DNA of 64,000 nucleotides from Kwoniella bestiolae CBS 10118 (GCF_000512585.2 NC_089241.1:1-64000); one strand, 5' to 3'. Shown: positions 1-10,052, numbered from the stretch's first letter. Made by a program: numbers and translations. Notes: generated by a model from the sequence alone, not told the origin.

Positions 1-117
1 CCCTAACCCCTAACCCCTAACCCCTAACCCCTAACCCCCCTAACCCCTAACCCCTAACCCCTAACCCCTAACCCCTAACCCCTAACCCCTAACCCCTAAC
101 CCCTAATCCCTAACCCC
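1..117. repeat. Telomeric repeat array (CCCCTAA)n
   Basis: About 16 near-perfect copies of CCCCTAA, with one CCCCCC variant near 35-40 and one CCCTAAT variant near 105-111. The G-rich strand would read TTAGGGG, 5' to 3' toward the chromosome end at position 1. This places the start of the window at or very near a telomere. The array then degenerates into CCTCCTCCTAACCCTAACCCTCC-type sequence up to about 205, which is also present behind the internal telomere block at 8298. Confidence 0.97.
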
Positions 118-220
118 TCCTCCTCCTAACCCTAACCCTCCACCTCCTCCTAACCCTAACCCTCCACCTCCTCCTAACCCTCCCCTCCCTCTCTCTTCCC
201 TCCTCTGATCAAATTGATGT

Positions 221-666
221 TTAGCCAGTGATTCTTTGGATTACTTCATCAATTTCTTGGATCCTTCTGGCTGTTTGATCATTGCCAATCTCATAGACAG
301 TCAGAGTCCTGTTAAGACTTCTTATAAGCTCCTCAAGTCTTCTAGCTTGTCTTCTCATCTCCAACATCTTAGCTCTAAGGGCTTGGTTGGTAGTGTGTGG
401 TTGTTCAGACCTGACACAAGGCTTACCAGCTAGATGACAGGGAGCACATCTACCAGTAGGCTTAGCTACACAGAGAAGTCCATCCTTGATACACTTGGCA
501 CAGCCAATAGCTTGGACTACCCTTCCTCCAGAGTTTCATTGTGTCTTCTATGTCTGTCAATCTTGGTTTGGGACCAGGCTGGTGAAGGTTGATAGTCTGG
601 TGGTGGTGCAGTTGAGTTGGCATCAGTGAGGTAATCTGGTGGAAGATCAGTTGATGAGGAAGACAT
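221..666 (-). CDS. Small Zn2Cys6-like cysteine-cluster protein with coiled coil (frame break), copy 1
   Basis: This gene is not visible as one open frame. From an ATG at 666 the minus strand reads about 48 codons (start MSSSSTDLPPDYL, Pro-rich, then a basic stretch RHRRHN) up to a TAG at 519-517. The next frame then continues smoothly: it has a cysteine array with spacing C-x2-C-x6-C-x7-C-x2-C-x6-C, followed by an Arg/Leu/Glu-rich helix of about 60 residues that looks like a coiled coil, and ends at a TAA at 223-221. That spacing fits the fungal Zn(II)2Cys6 DNA-binding cluster followed by a dimerisation helix. One extra G in the GGG at 520-522 would join the frames into about 149 residues. 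Both copies carry the same break. It is the gene closest to the telomere and is divergent from the glycosylase gene. No full-length regulator domain follows. Confidence 0.55.
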
Positions 667-782
667 GTTGATTGTATGGTGGTGATGTAAAAGTATAAAG
701 TAAAAGAGATAGTTGGGGAAAAAAGAAAAAGTGGGAATAGGTGTTGTTTATATATGTTGCAAAGTGAATTTTTTCACTTGCT

Positions 783-955
783 TAGTAAGCTGCAAGCCAT
801 CTTTTGCAAGCCATCTCTTTTAAGCCATCTTTTGCAAGCCACTTTTTGCAAGCCATCTTTTGCAAGCCACTTTTGCAAGCCATCTTTTGCAAGCCATCTT
901 TTGCAAGCCACTTTTTGCAAGCCATCTTTTGCAAGCCATCTTTTTGAAATAATTT
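783..955. repeat. 14-bp minisatellite (AAGCCATCTTTTGC), copy 1
   Basis: About eleven tandem or nearly tandem copies of AAGCCATCTTTTGC, with variants such as AAGCCACTTTTTGC, followed by two longer T-rich copies built around GACCAGCCGCTTTTTGAAAAA up to about 1010. The open frames seen here on both strands are products of the repeat and not genes. It lies between the minus-strand cysteine-cluster gene and the TGCGA array, probably in that gene's upstream region. Confidence 0.85.
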
Positions 956-1217
956 TCTGACCAGCCGCTTTTTGAAAAACTTTTTGACCAGCCGCTTTTT
1001 GAAAAATTTTTGGGCCATGACCAGCTATTTTTGATTTCATTTTTCAGGTGATTTTTTCCCCAAAATCTGAGTGTCAATCGGATGACTCACAGAGGGATGC
1101 TACGCACAGTGCTGCATTTCTCTGCGCTCTCGTCAGAGTCACTCCATACAAAACTGGCTTGATTCGTATGGGGCCTTCAAGATTATTGCGCTCTTGACAG
1201 AGGGATTCATACAACTT

Positions 1218-1600
1218 TGCGATAGTTTGCGCCCATTATTCTCCATACAAGTTGCGACTAGTCGCGCTGTAGGGTAAGGTGTGACCAGCTTAAGGATAGG
1301 CAATGCGACAGGCTGCGATTCTCCGTCAAGTCAACATGCGATGGGTTGCGCTGGGTAGTGGTGCTGGTGCGACAGGTTGCGATTCTACGACCCATCATAT
1401 GCGATGAGTTGCGCTGTACTATGGTGCGACCATCTGCGCCACAAATGAAGGTGGTGCGACAGGTTGCGATTCTCCGTGATATAATATGCGACCAGTTGCG
1501 CGCTGAGTTGAGTTGCGTTGCGATAAGTTGCGCTGGGTATGTAGACATTGCGACAGATTGCGATTCTCCGTCAAGGCAATTGCGATGGGCTGCGCTGGCT
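1218..1600. repeat. Array of TGCGA words, plus orientation, copy 1
   Basis: About 380 bp dense in TGCGAC, TTGCGA and TGCGCTG words, often spaced 20-40 bp apart in a larger pattern of the type TGCGACAGGTTGCGATTCTCCGT. It lies upstream of the glycosylase-like gene (start 1863). The reverse-complement words (GTCGCA, TCGCAA) are concentrated downstream of both plus-strand genes. Clustered, oriented words of this kind look like a protein-binding array. The binding protein is unknown. Confidence 0.75.
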
Positions 1601-1862
1601 GTCCCCATGATTGGTATACGATGAGATATATCTGTTGAGGATGTGTCGCACCATGTCAGAGATATGTCGGAGTGATATGGGCCATGACCAACTTTGGATC
1701 AGGATTGGTCGTTTGGTCTTGAAATTGGATATCAAGGTGGTTGCATGCACGCAAAGTCATGGATACTCAATGTCAACTGATAGATATATATATCCCAGCT
1801 GATGCCCGTGATCGTGTCTCTGTTCTCAACTCAACAATATATTTGCTATATTCTCATCCACC

Positions 1863-3407
1863 ATGCCGGAGCTATTCGAGATCAAAGCATTTGCCGCTCT
1901 CCTCAAGGCATCTCTCACCGATACACCTCAACACTTTACGATCGTCACCTATCCGAAGCACTGTGGTAAAGATGCGATCATCAACAAAGCCGATGCCGAA
2001 GCTGCGATGGGTACTCCGATTCAAGTGGCTCTGACCAAGTCAGACATCTCTTCCTATGGTAAAGAGCTGGTCATCCGGATCAGTCCCACCCGGGTTCTCA
2101 TCTGTCACTTTGCTCTTCATGGTCATGCGGTCACCCTGTCACCACAGCAACTCAAGATGGCCGATGTCTGTCGAGAGGCAGGACTCCCACCTTTCACACC
2201 ACTCATCTTCCGAGCTCTCGGTGATCACAACTCAATTGCAGTCATCGATAGGAACAAGCTGTGCCGACTGGCTTTTGTTCAACTCAAGGATGGTGAACTC
2301 TTTGAGACTTGTAGGACACAAGGTAGAGGTCCTTGTCCTGTCAAGGAGTCCGAGCCGTTTGAGCAACTGGTACGATCCATTCCCTCCCGAGGTTATATCA
2401 AACGGAACTTTTCTCCTATTGCCCATTATATCTATTCAAAGTAAGTCATCGGACTTGGGACTTGGGTCAGTATGCCAGCTGCTGACAGTGATATGTAGCC
2501 AGGATCTATTCAATGGGTTCGGTGGTTGTATGATCAACGAGCTCCTCTTCTATGCCGCCATCCATCCCCTCACACCCACCAACATAGTCTTCAATCCAGA
2601 TGACACCCGCTATGTGGAACGACTGTTCAAGTCAATCTTCAGCTCCACAGCTTACACCAATAATGTCATACTCACAGCGGAACGGGCAGGTAGGATGGGT
2701 AATGGGTTTCATCATCCGATGGGTCCGACACAGTACAGGAAGAAGATCACCCGAGTCTACCGCAAGACAGGACCAACTGGCAACACTTATGTCCCAATCG
2801 AACTGGCTCAAGCAATGATTGACCGAGGCCAGGTCAAACCTATTCCCATCTCCCCAACCCGGGTCAACAGACAAGCCCGAACTCCAACTCTGCGTATGTC
2901 CCTCCCTCTTCACTGTGTCAGACACATCAAGGGCAAGTCCGGCAGGTACTACTACACAGTCATCGACAACTTCCCTCATCCACCTCCGGAAAGGTCAAGT
3001 GGGAGGTCATCCCTCGGTTCTCACCTGGCTATCGGTCTCAAGAGCTATTGCTGGACAAGGCAGAGCCGTCGATAGGATGGGCCAGCTTCTTTGACACTCA
3101 GACCATGCTGAGGATTGAGAGCAGTGCACCTCTCAGGAGACATGCCGACACCTCAGCAGGACATGGTCGACCAGTCAAGACTCGGATGCTGGCTGCTCAT
3201 CGAGCCAAGGTGCCAGCTGCAATGATGACACTGTTCAGCAGAGTTCCTGCCAACATGCTGGCCGACACTTTACAAGCTGGTCAAGCTGGCAAGGATCAAC
3301 TACAGACTTGGTTTCTAGCATGGACTCAAGAGCATGAGATGGCCAGCCGAGAGGTTCAAGGGGTGTTGGCTGGTGATGCAGAACAGGAGGAGAGGAGCTC
3401 GAGGTGA
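1863..3407 (+). CDS. Fpg/Nei-family DNA glycosylase-like protein, element copy 1 (one frame break)
   Basis: The protein begins MPELFEIK: Pro2/Glu3 are the catalytic pair of Fpg/Nei (formamidopyrimidine/8-oxoguanine) glycosylases. Further hallmarks are GK at 66-67, HFALHG at 82-87 (family HxGMxG), VIDRNKLCR at 127-135 (family D-x-RRFG-R) and an H2TH region. A 58-nt intron (2441-2498, GTAAGT...TAG) must be removed to read PIAHYIYSNQDLFNGFGG, which aligns with the family's PI...LLDQxxxxGIGN and is followed by NELLFYAAIHP. The usual Asn after GxG is Gly here. The C-terminus is about 220 residues longer than a normal Fpg, and no CxxC...CxxC zinc finger is visible. The frame breaks at AAA 2990-2992, where copy 2 has AAAA. 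The start ATG has a good context (TCCACCATG). In the nucleus it would remove oxidised bases and nick DNA, if active. Confidence 0.72.
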
Positions 3408-3439
3408 TGACCAAGTAGGATAGGTATGCATAGAGATAT

Positions 3440-3622
3440 GGCGCAGATGATCGCAGGAATCTAGAGTGCTCACCATAGCAAGTCGCAATGGATCGCAACC
3501 CATCCATCTTCTGGCGCAACCTATCGCAAGTCCCACCAGGCTTTGTCGCAACCTGTCGCAGCTAGCATACATGCAGTCGCATCCTGTCGCAGAGGGATGG
3601 GTCGCAATCTGTCGCAGGGGAG
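3440..3622. repeat. Array of GTCGCA words, reverse orientation, copy 1
   Basis: About 180 bp just downstream of the glycosylase-like stop, dense in GTCGCA, TCGCAA and CCTGTCGCA. These are the reverse complement of the words in the upstream array at 1218-1600, so the gene is flanked by arrays in opposite orientation. Confidence 0.75.
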
Positions 3623-3707
3623 TTGTGATGACGAGGTGAAAGATATAGGTCGGTGGAAGGGATTTGTTGGGAACCTCATCAGTGGACAGGGACATCGGAA
3701 GGGGAGG

Positions 3708-3970
3708 AACCAGAGGTGATGGAGGATCAGTTGTTAGCTCATATGATAGCTGGGATGAAGTATGATCCACTGGTATGCATGGGCCAAGGAGTAAAACCAG
3801 CTGGAATTTATATAGGGCATCAGAGGTGACTGGACTATGGTGGGGAGGAGAGTCGGAAGGGATGGCTGATTGGTAGACTCACAGAGGTGACAGAGCTTCA
3901 GTTGATAGCTCATATGATAGCTGAGGTCGAGTATAAGAAGATAGTATGCATGGGCCAGGGGTAAAAATCA
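3708..3970. promoter_or_regulatory. Duplicated upstream block of the zinc-finger gene, copy 1
   Basis: Two diverged direct repeats about 170 bp apart (from ~3711 and ~3881). Both contain CAGTTG.TAGCTCATATGATAGCTG followed about 40 bp later by TATGCATGGGCCA and GTAAAA. The core around CATATG is nearly palindromic. A TATATAGGG box lies between them (~3808). Position 160-420 bp upstream of the zinc-finger ATG suggests a promoter. The rest of 3623-4126 shows no gene. Confidence 0.45.
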
Positions 3971-4126
3971 ATTGGTTGTACACAAGTGCAGTACATCAAC
4001 GAGAGACACACAAGACATGGAAGGTGATCTTGATGCCGTCATTGAGGATGTTAAACTTTCCTGAGAGTACCTACTGAACGGTCATATCGTATTCTCATAT
4101 TGTGATACCATTGCTCTTCCACCACC

Positions 4127-6617
4127 ATGCCCAGTGAAAACCACGCCGACCGCTCAGGAAAGTGCAACCTATGTGAGAAAGACTATGCGGACTTGTTGGA
4201 TCATATCAAGAAGAAGCACAAGGGTCACAAGTTCACCGCAGGTGAGATCTCCAACACTGAGGTAATCATCTGCACCTGTGGTCGAGTGGTGCTCAATCAA
4301 GCAGGACTTTGCAAGCACAAGACTCGGTTCCACTGTCCCGATTATTCACCCATCCATCGTCCCAAGCGGTCACCCAGCTCATCTCTAACACCGGCTCCCT
4401 CAATAGCATCTCTCCTCCGTCACTCATCTATCAGTTCTCCCTTGAGCTCACCTGGTCCATCCTCATCCCGTGCCAGACCACTGTCAAGTTCTCCCTTGAC
4501 ACCTCCTCCAGCATCCTCCTCTCTTATCCGACCTTCACCATTGTACTCCCCTTGACCTCACCCCTCAGCTCTCCATTGACCACACCACCTCTTCGAACTC
4601 CTTCAACACCAGCGACTCCATCAAGAGATGCGGCTCAATCCTTATCACCCAGCAGCTTGCCCAGCAGCTTGCCCGTCACTGGGTTACAGCTCAACTCCCC
4701 TCTCCCATCCGTTCCTCCTCAAGGCTGATAGCTCCGGTGTCTTATGTCTATGAACCTTTTACAGATGATGATATGGAGGTGGATCAGCTGGAGGGAGGAG
4801 GAGCCGGAAGAGATAGAAATGATAGCACTATCTGACAATGGTTCTTCCTGGTCAAACAATAGATCGGACTCTGAAGATGATGAGGACGAGACGGTGGGGC
4901 CAAGAATGGTATTATCCTTCCTCAATGTCGTCCACCCCTATCATCCAGTCTCCCATTCAGTCTCCCGCACCTTTCCTTCCGTCACCACCACCACCTGCTC
5001 CTGATGGACTCCAAACCCCTTCACTCCAGCCCTTACTCTGTCTCCCCTCGACCATCACCTCCTCCGTCCCAACCTCAGCTTTCTCCCCTCGGCAATCACC
5101 ACCTCTCTCACAGTCTCCTCCCTCCGGTCCATCACTTCCGACACCGTCCCATCTGGTGGGTGGTCACCACCTCCTGCACCACCACCCGAACCACAGTTTG
5201 ATATCAGAGATCTCCCGTTCATGGAAGGATTTCAGATGCTTCCCGATGTGGTGGAGGGCAGGATGGCTCAGCTGAGGAGGAAGCCTATGGATGTGGATAG
5301 ATGGGAGCTGGTACTGTCACCCGAGGAGTACCTTTGCAGGTTTGAGAGTTCCCTGGCCGATGTCCAACTCATCAGCAGGGCTCCCACCAGGAAGCTCCAC
5401 ACCACCTACCACCGAGGTCCTGCCTTTGACCGATACCTCCTCCTGGCCGAAGCTACCCATCAGCTCTGGGTGGGAACTCAGTACAAGGATGGGTTCTTTG
5501 AAGAACTCAACAGGTATCAAGTGGCCCAGCCCGGTCGGATGGTTCACCAAGCTACCCTCGGCAATGTCCATGTCCCCACCTCCGTCTTTGTCCACTGTCT
5601 CATCTCGGCTGGTTGTGATGCCATCCGACTCAAAGCCTACGGTCAGAAGATGCCCATCCTGAATAGGTTCCTCACCACCGAGCCTGCCCAAGTGGATCAC
5701 AAGTGGGCAGAGCACAACGAGTGGGACATAGGTACCAGCTTTGGGTCTGACTACATCTGGTTGTTCCACTCGGCCACCGGTGTCCACCATGGCGTCCGTC
5801 ATTATCCCATGATGGTGCCAGGCTCGCTTGACTTTGGGACCGTCAACCTGCAAGCCATGGATGACAACCGTCGTCAGTTCTCTGTGAAGATCTACCCAAG
5901 GATCGTCCATGTGATCAAGTCATTCAACAGTCATCTCCAAGGGGTATCCCCAAGACACTCCGGGGCATACGGTACCAGGTCAACTCGGCTTTGAGGATGA
6001 TCCACAGTCTGACAAGCAAGGATGACAAGGGATTGGGTGGGTTCAGGATAGAGGTCACCGTCAGAGCACCCAGCCTGAAGGAGGCTACAAGGATAGTGGG
6101 TGCCACCCGATTCTTTGATCCTTCCTACTGGCTGGGCCGGGGTGATGGACCCCACTTCCGTCACCCGCTGGATGCCAAGCTGGTCAGCAGGGAGGCCTTC
6201 CTGCAGAATGCCCACTGGGTGTATGATCAGGCCGAGACCAACCGGATCTTCAGCGGTCGGGATGGTGACAAGCCAAGCAAAGCTCAGATTCAAGCTCTCA
6301 CCGACATCCTCAATGGTCTGGGATGGAATGCAGGCTTCCGCAAACCCAGCAAGTCTATGTCCCAAACAGCCTGGTGGACCGGAACTCCAGAGGTGGATCC
6401 TACCTGCTTCCCTGCTCTCTCAGCCAAGTATCACTCTGATCAACAGATCAGCAGGGTCTATGATCTGGCTCGGAACTCCATGGCCAATGGTATGCTTCCC
6501 TGCAAGAAGGAACCCGATGGACATCGTCACCACTACCAGCGGAACAACCCTTCACCATTCAGGATCAGGTGTGCGGCTCCTGGTTGTAACCACAGGCTGG
6601 CTCGGGAGGGATTCTGA
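4127..6617 (+). CDS. C2H2 zinc-finger protein with acidic linker and unrecognised core, copy 1 (several frame breaks)
   Basis: I read 4127-6617 as one broken gene of about 830 codons. The N-terminus has two zinc fingers: C13-x2-C16-x9-H26-x4-H31 and C49-x-C51-x12-H64-x4-H69. A long Ser/Pro-rich linker follows, with an acidic patch (FTDDDMEVDQL, then SDSEDDEDE). The core starts near RDLPFMEGFQMLPDVVEG (ATG at 5221, which is not preceded by any non-coding gap) and runs for about 470 residues, ending in a Cys/His tail (CAAPGCNHRL). Frame breaks occur near 4545, in the second linker, and at 5938-5950. Each is repaired by one added base. Copy 1 has extra breaks near 4698, 4797 and 4915 where homopolymers are shorter than in copy 2. 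I recognise no family for the core. DNA binding is inferred from the fingers. It may instead be two genes. Confidence 0.55.
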
Positions 6618-6695
6618 GGTGGATAGCAGAGCTGGTCACCGCTGGGTTGATAGACGTCCCAGATTTGGAGCTGGAAGGGGACTGAGTAAGGTGAG

Positions 6696-6847
6696 TGTCG
6701 CATTCTGTTGCATCCCTCTCCACCACCTGGCGCACACTGTCGCCCATCCCTCCCTCCAGCGCACACTGTCGCAGCTCTCACCATAGACTGTCGCATCCTG
6801 TCGCAGGTGACCTCCCAGATGTGCAAGCTCTGCGATCCCCTGCGACA
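6696..6847. repeat. Second GTCGCA array, reverse orientation, copy 1
   Basis: About 150 bp directly after the zinc-finger/core gene with repeated TGTCGCA, GCGCACACTGTCGC and CCTGTCGCAGG. It has the same orientation as the array at 3440-3622. Confidence 0.7.
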
Positions 6848-6929
6848 CTGTGTTACAGACTGTACGGTGAACGCTGACTGTGAGATGATCGGGTGCTGAC
6901 CGGTACAGCCCATGCTGAAATTTGATCCG

Positions 6930-8215
6930 TCACCCACCCACCAGTGTACCGAGTGGGTGAAAATTAATTTCCATGCATACATCTCAAGTCCTACGCATGT
7001 ACAAGGATTTTATGCTGACAGAGTAGCTTTCCCTCTACCAGATGATATAGGTTTGGTTGCTTGAATGCATGCGTGGAGGTCATCGGGAGGCTACTGGGTC
7101 ACCACCGGCTAAGGGGTCAGGCTAAGGGGTCAGAGGTCCGAGTGAGTGAAAATAAATTCTCACTCATCACACATCACTCCCATGCATGTGAGACTATTTT
7201 ATTCTGACTGACCGAGTCGCTCCCTACCAGGTAGCATACATTCTGTCCCACTCATACATACCTGGTCGACACTCTGGAGGATTTTCAGGCTGCCGGTCTA
7301 AGGGGTCAGATTTGATCCCGGGCTAAGGGGTCAGACCACCGAGTGAGTGGAAATAAATTCTCACTCATCACACATCACTCCCATGCATGGCAGACTATTT
7401 TATCCTGCCTGACCGAGTCTCTCTCTACCAGGTGATATCCATTTGGTTGCTTGAATGCGTCGATGGAGGTCAACGGGAGCAGACTTGGTCATCGACCCTA
7501 AGGGGTCAAGTTAAGGGTCGGACCACCGGGTGAGTGAAAATAAATTCTCACTCATCACACATCACTCCCATGCATGTGAGACTATTTTATTCTGACTGAC
7601 CGAGTCGCTCCTACCAGGTAGCATACATTCTGTCCCACTCATACATACCTGGTCGACACTCTGTGAGGAGTTTTCAGGCTGCCGGTCTAAGGGGTCAGAT
7701 TTGATCCCGGGCTAAGGGGTCAGACCACCGAGTGAGTGGAAATAAATTCTCACTCATCACACATCACTCCCATGCATGGCAGACTATTTTATCCTGCCTG
7801 ACCGAGTCTCTCTCTACCAGGTGATATCCATTTGGTTGCTTGAATGCGTCGATGGAGGTCAACGGGAGCAGACTTGGTCATTGACCTAAGGGGTCAAGTT
7901 AAGGGTCGGACCACCGGGTGAGTGAAAATAAATTCTCATTCATCACACATCACTCCCATGCATATGGAACTATTTTATCCTGGCGCTGACCGAGTCCTTC
8001 TCTACCAGATGACATAACTCCTATCACATACATGCTTGCATGGTCGGTAATCTGACGGATTTTCATCCACCCAGATTTGATCCCGGGTTAAGGGTCCGTC
8101 CAACCGGTCAAGGTGAAAATCTTTTTCATGCATCCCACATCCCACCCAGCTCCATTTCGACTTCAGATTCGGGATCGGCGCCCTCGGCTCTGCCAGATAG
8201 GCCTCTCAGATGCAT
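6930..8215. repeat. ~200-bp tandem repeats with hairpins, five full units, copy 1
   Basis: Full units begin near 7141, 7341, 7530, 7731 and 7918, with diverged partial units at both ends. Each carries a hairpin of the form TGAGTGA-AAATAAATTC-TCACTCA, then CACATCACTCCCATGCATG, a CTATTTTAT box, an ACCGAGTC...CTACCAG segment, and CTAAGGGGTCA words. Two subtypes alternate (with TACATACCTGGTCGACACTC or with GATATCCATTTGGTTGC). No reading frame is conserved across units, so this is non-coding structure, possibly a recombination or protein-binding block at the element's right end. Confidence 0.85.
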
Positions 8216-8260
8216 GCATGAAAATTTCACCCCGACCCCGGTCCCCTCCCGATAACCGTG

Positions 8261-8297
8261 TAACCCCTAACCCCTAACCCCTAACCCCTAACCCCTC
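8261..8297. repeat. Interstitial telomere repeats between the two elements
   Basis: Five copies of TAACCCC directly follow the right end of copy 1 (...GATAACCGTG) and directly precede the C-rich left end of copy 2. This marks an old chromosome end captured inside the array, as expected if a whole unit was added onto a telomere by recombination or break-induced replication. Confidence 0.95.
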
Positions 8298-8398
8298 CTC
8301 CTCCTAACCCTAACCCTCCACCTCCTCCTAACCCTAACCCTCCACCTCCTCCTAACCCTCCCCTCCCTCTCTCTTCCCTCCTCTGATCAAATTGATGT

Positions 8399-8844
8399 TT
8401 AGCCAGTGATTCTTTGGATTACTTCATCAATTTCTTGGATCCTTCTGGCTGTTTGATCATTGCCAATCTCATAGACAGTCAGAGTCCTGTTAAGACTTCT
8501 TATAAGCTCCTCAAGTCTTCTAGCTTGTCTTCTCATCTCCAACATCTTAGCTCTAAGGGCTTGGTTGGTAGTGTGTGGTTGTTCAGACCTGACACAAGGC
8601 TTACCAGCTAGATGACAGGGAGCACATCTACCAGTAGGCTTAGCTACACAGAGAAGTCCATCCTTGATACACTTGGCACAGCCAATAGCTTGGACTACCC
8701 TTCCTCCAGAGTTTCATTGTGTCTTCTATGTCTGTCAATCTTGGTTTGGGACCAGGCTGGTGAAGGTTGATAGTCTGGTGGTGGTGCAGTTGAGTTGGCA
8801 TCAGTGAGGTAATCTGGTGGAAGATCAGTTGATGAGGAAGACAT
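8399..8844 (-). CDS. Small Zn2Cys6-like cysteine-cluster protein (frame break), copy 2
   Basis: Identical in layout to 221-666: ATG at 8844, TAG in the first frame after about 48 codons, cysteine cluster plus coiled-coil helix in the next frame, TAA at 8401-8399. The same GGG that would need one more base is present, so the break is shared by both copies. It is either an ancestral mutation or the same systematic homopolymer error. Confidence 0.53.
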
Positions 8845-8969
8845 GTTGATTGTATGGTGGTGATGTAAAAGTATAAAGTAAAAGAGATAGTTGGGGGAAA
8901 AAAAAAGAAAAAAGTGGGAATAGGTGTTGTTTATATATGTTGCAAAGTGAATTTTTTTTCACTTGCTTA

Positions 8970-9135
8970 GTAAGCTTCGCAAGCCATCTTTTGCAAGCCA
9001 TCTCTTTTAAGCCATCTTTTGCAAGCCACTTTTGCAAGCCATCTTTTGCAAGCCACTTTTGCAAGCCATCTTTTGCAAGCCATCTTTTGCAAGCCACTTT
9101 TGCAAGCCATCTTTTGCAAGCCATCTTTTGAAATA
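8970..9135. repeat. 14-bp minisatellite (AAGCCATCTTTTGC), copy 2
   Basis: The same repeat as 783-955 with a slightly different order of the long (CATCTTTTGC) and short (CACTTTTGC) variants. Some T runs are one base shorter than in copy 1. Confidence 0.85.
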
Positions 9136-9403
9136 ATTTTCTGACCAGCCGCTTTTGAAAAACTTTTGACCAGCCGCTTTTTGAAAAATTTTTTGGGCCA
9201 TGACCAGCTATTTTTGATTTCATTTTTCAGGTGATTTTTTTTCCCCCAAAATCTGAGTGTCAATCGGATGACTCACAGAGGGATGCTACGCACAGTGCTG
9301 CATTTCTCTGCGCTCTCGTCAGAGTCACTCCATACAAAACTGGCTTGATTCGTATGGGGCCTTCAAGATTATTGCGCTCTTGACAGAGGGGGATTCATAC
9401 AAC

Positions 9404-9790
9404 TTTGCGATAGTTTGCGCCCATTATTCTCCATACAAGTTGCGACTAGTCGCGCTGTAGGGTAAGGTGTGACCAGCTTAAGGATAGGCAATGCGACAGG
9501 CTGCGATTCTCCGTCAAGTCAACATGCGATGGGTTGCGCTGGGTAGTGGTGCTGGTGCGACAGGTTGCGATTCTACGACCCATCATATGCGATGAGTTGC
9601 GCTGTACTATGGTGCGACCATCTGCGCCACAAATGAAGGTGGTGCGACAGGTTGCGATTCTCCGTGATATAATATGCGACCAGTTGCGCGCTGAGTTGAG
9701 TTGCGTTGCGATAAGTTGCGCTGGGTATGTAGACATTGCGACAGATTGCGATTCTCCGTCAAGGCAATTGCGATGGGCTGCGCTGGCTGT
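9404..9790. repeat. Array of TGCGA words, plus orientation, copy 2
   Basis: The counterpart of 1218-1600, upstream of the glycosylase-like gene of copy 2 and essentially identical in sequence. Confidence 0.75.
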
Positions 9791-10052
9791 CCCCCCATGA
9801 TTGGTATACGATGAGATATATCTGTTGAGGATGTGTCGCACCATGTCAGAGATATGTCGGAGTGATATGGGCCATGACCAACTTTGGATCAGGATTGGTC
9901 GTTTGGTCTTGAAATTGGATATCAAGGTGGTTGCATGCACGCAAAGTCATGGATACTCAATGTCAACTGATAGATATATATATCCCAGCTGATGCCCGTG
10001 ATCGTGTCTCTGTTCTCAACTCAACAATATATTTGCTATATTCTCATCCACC

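Larger units (their letters stand above)
118..8260. mobile_element. Subtelomeric element, copy 1
   Basis: An ~8.1 kb unit repeated almost exactly at 8298-16911. It begins with degenerate telomere-like C-rich sequence and ends in GTG followed directly by telomere repeats. It carries three candidate genes (221-666 minus, 1863-3407 plus, 4127-6617 plus), three TGCGA-word arrays and a block of ~200-bp repeats. Tandem units separated by telomere repeats recall yeast Y' elements, but the gene content is different: no helicase is visible. No terminal inverted repeats or target-site duplications were seen. 'Mobile' is inferred from the layout and from the near identity of the copies. Confidence 0.8.

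Noticed and set aside
774..1077. Several overlapping Lys/Trp-rich minus-strand open frames
   Set aside because: They are translations of the 14-bp minisatellite, present in all frames because the repeat lacks stops.
1258..1624. Open frames on both strands over the TGCGA array (also 9446-9940)
   Set aside because: The residues simply repeat the DNA word pattern. No domain and no conserved start.
5317..5910. 197-codon minus-strand frame (also 13517-14110)
   Set aside because: Antisense shadow of the core domain of the zinc-finger/core gene, whose plus frame has better composition.
7100..8110. CTAAGGGGTCA words as telomere repeats
   Set aside because: They read TAAGGGG, not TTAGGGG, and are spaced within the 200-bp units. 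They are part of that repeat, not telomere DNA.
6930..8215. CRISPR-like array
   Set aside because: Units are ~200 bp, alternate between two subtypes and lack unique spacers. The genome is eukaryotic.
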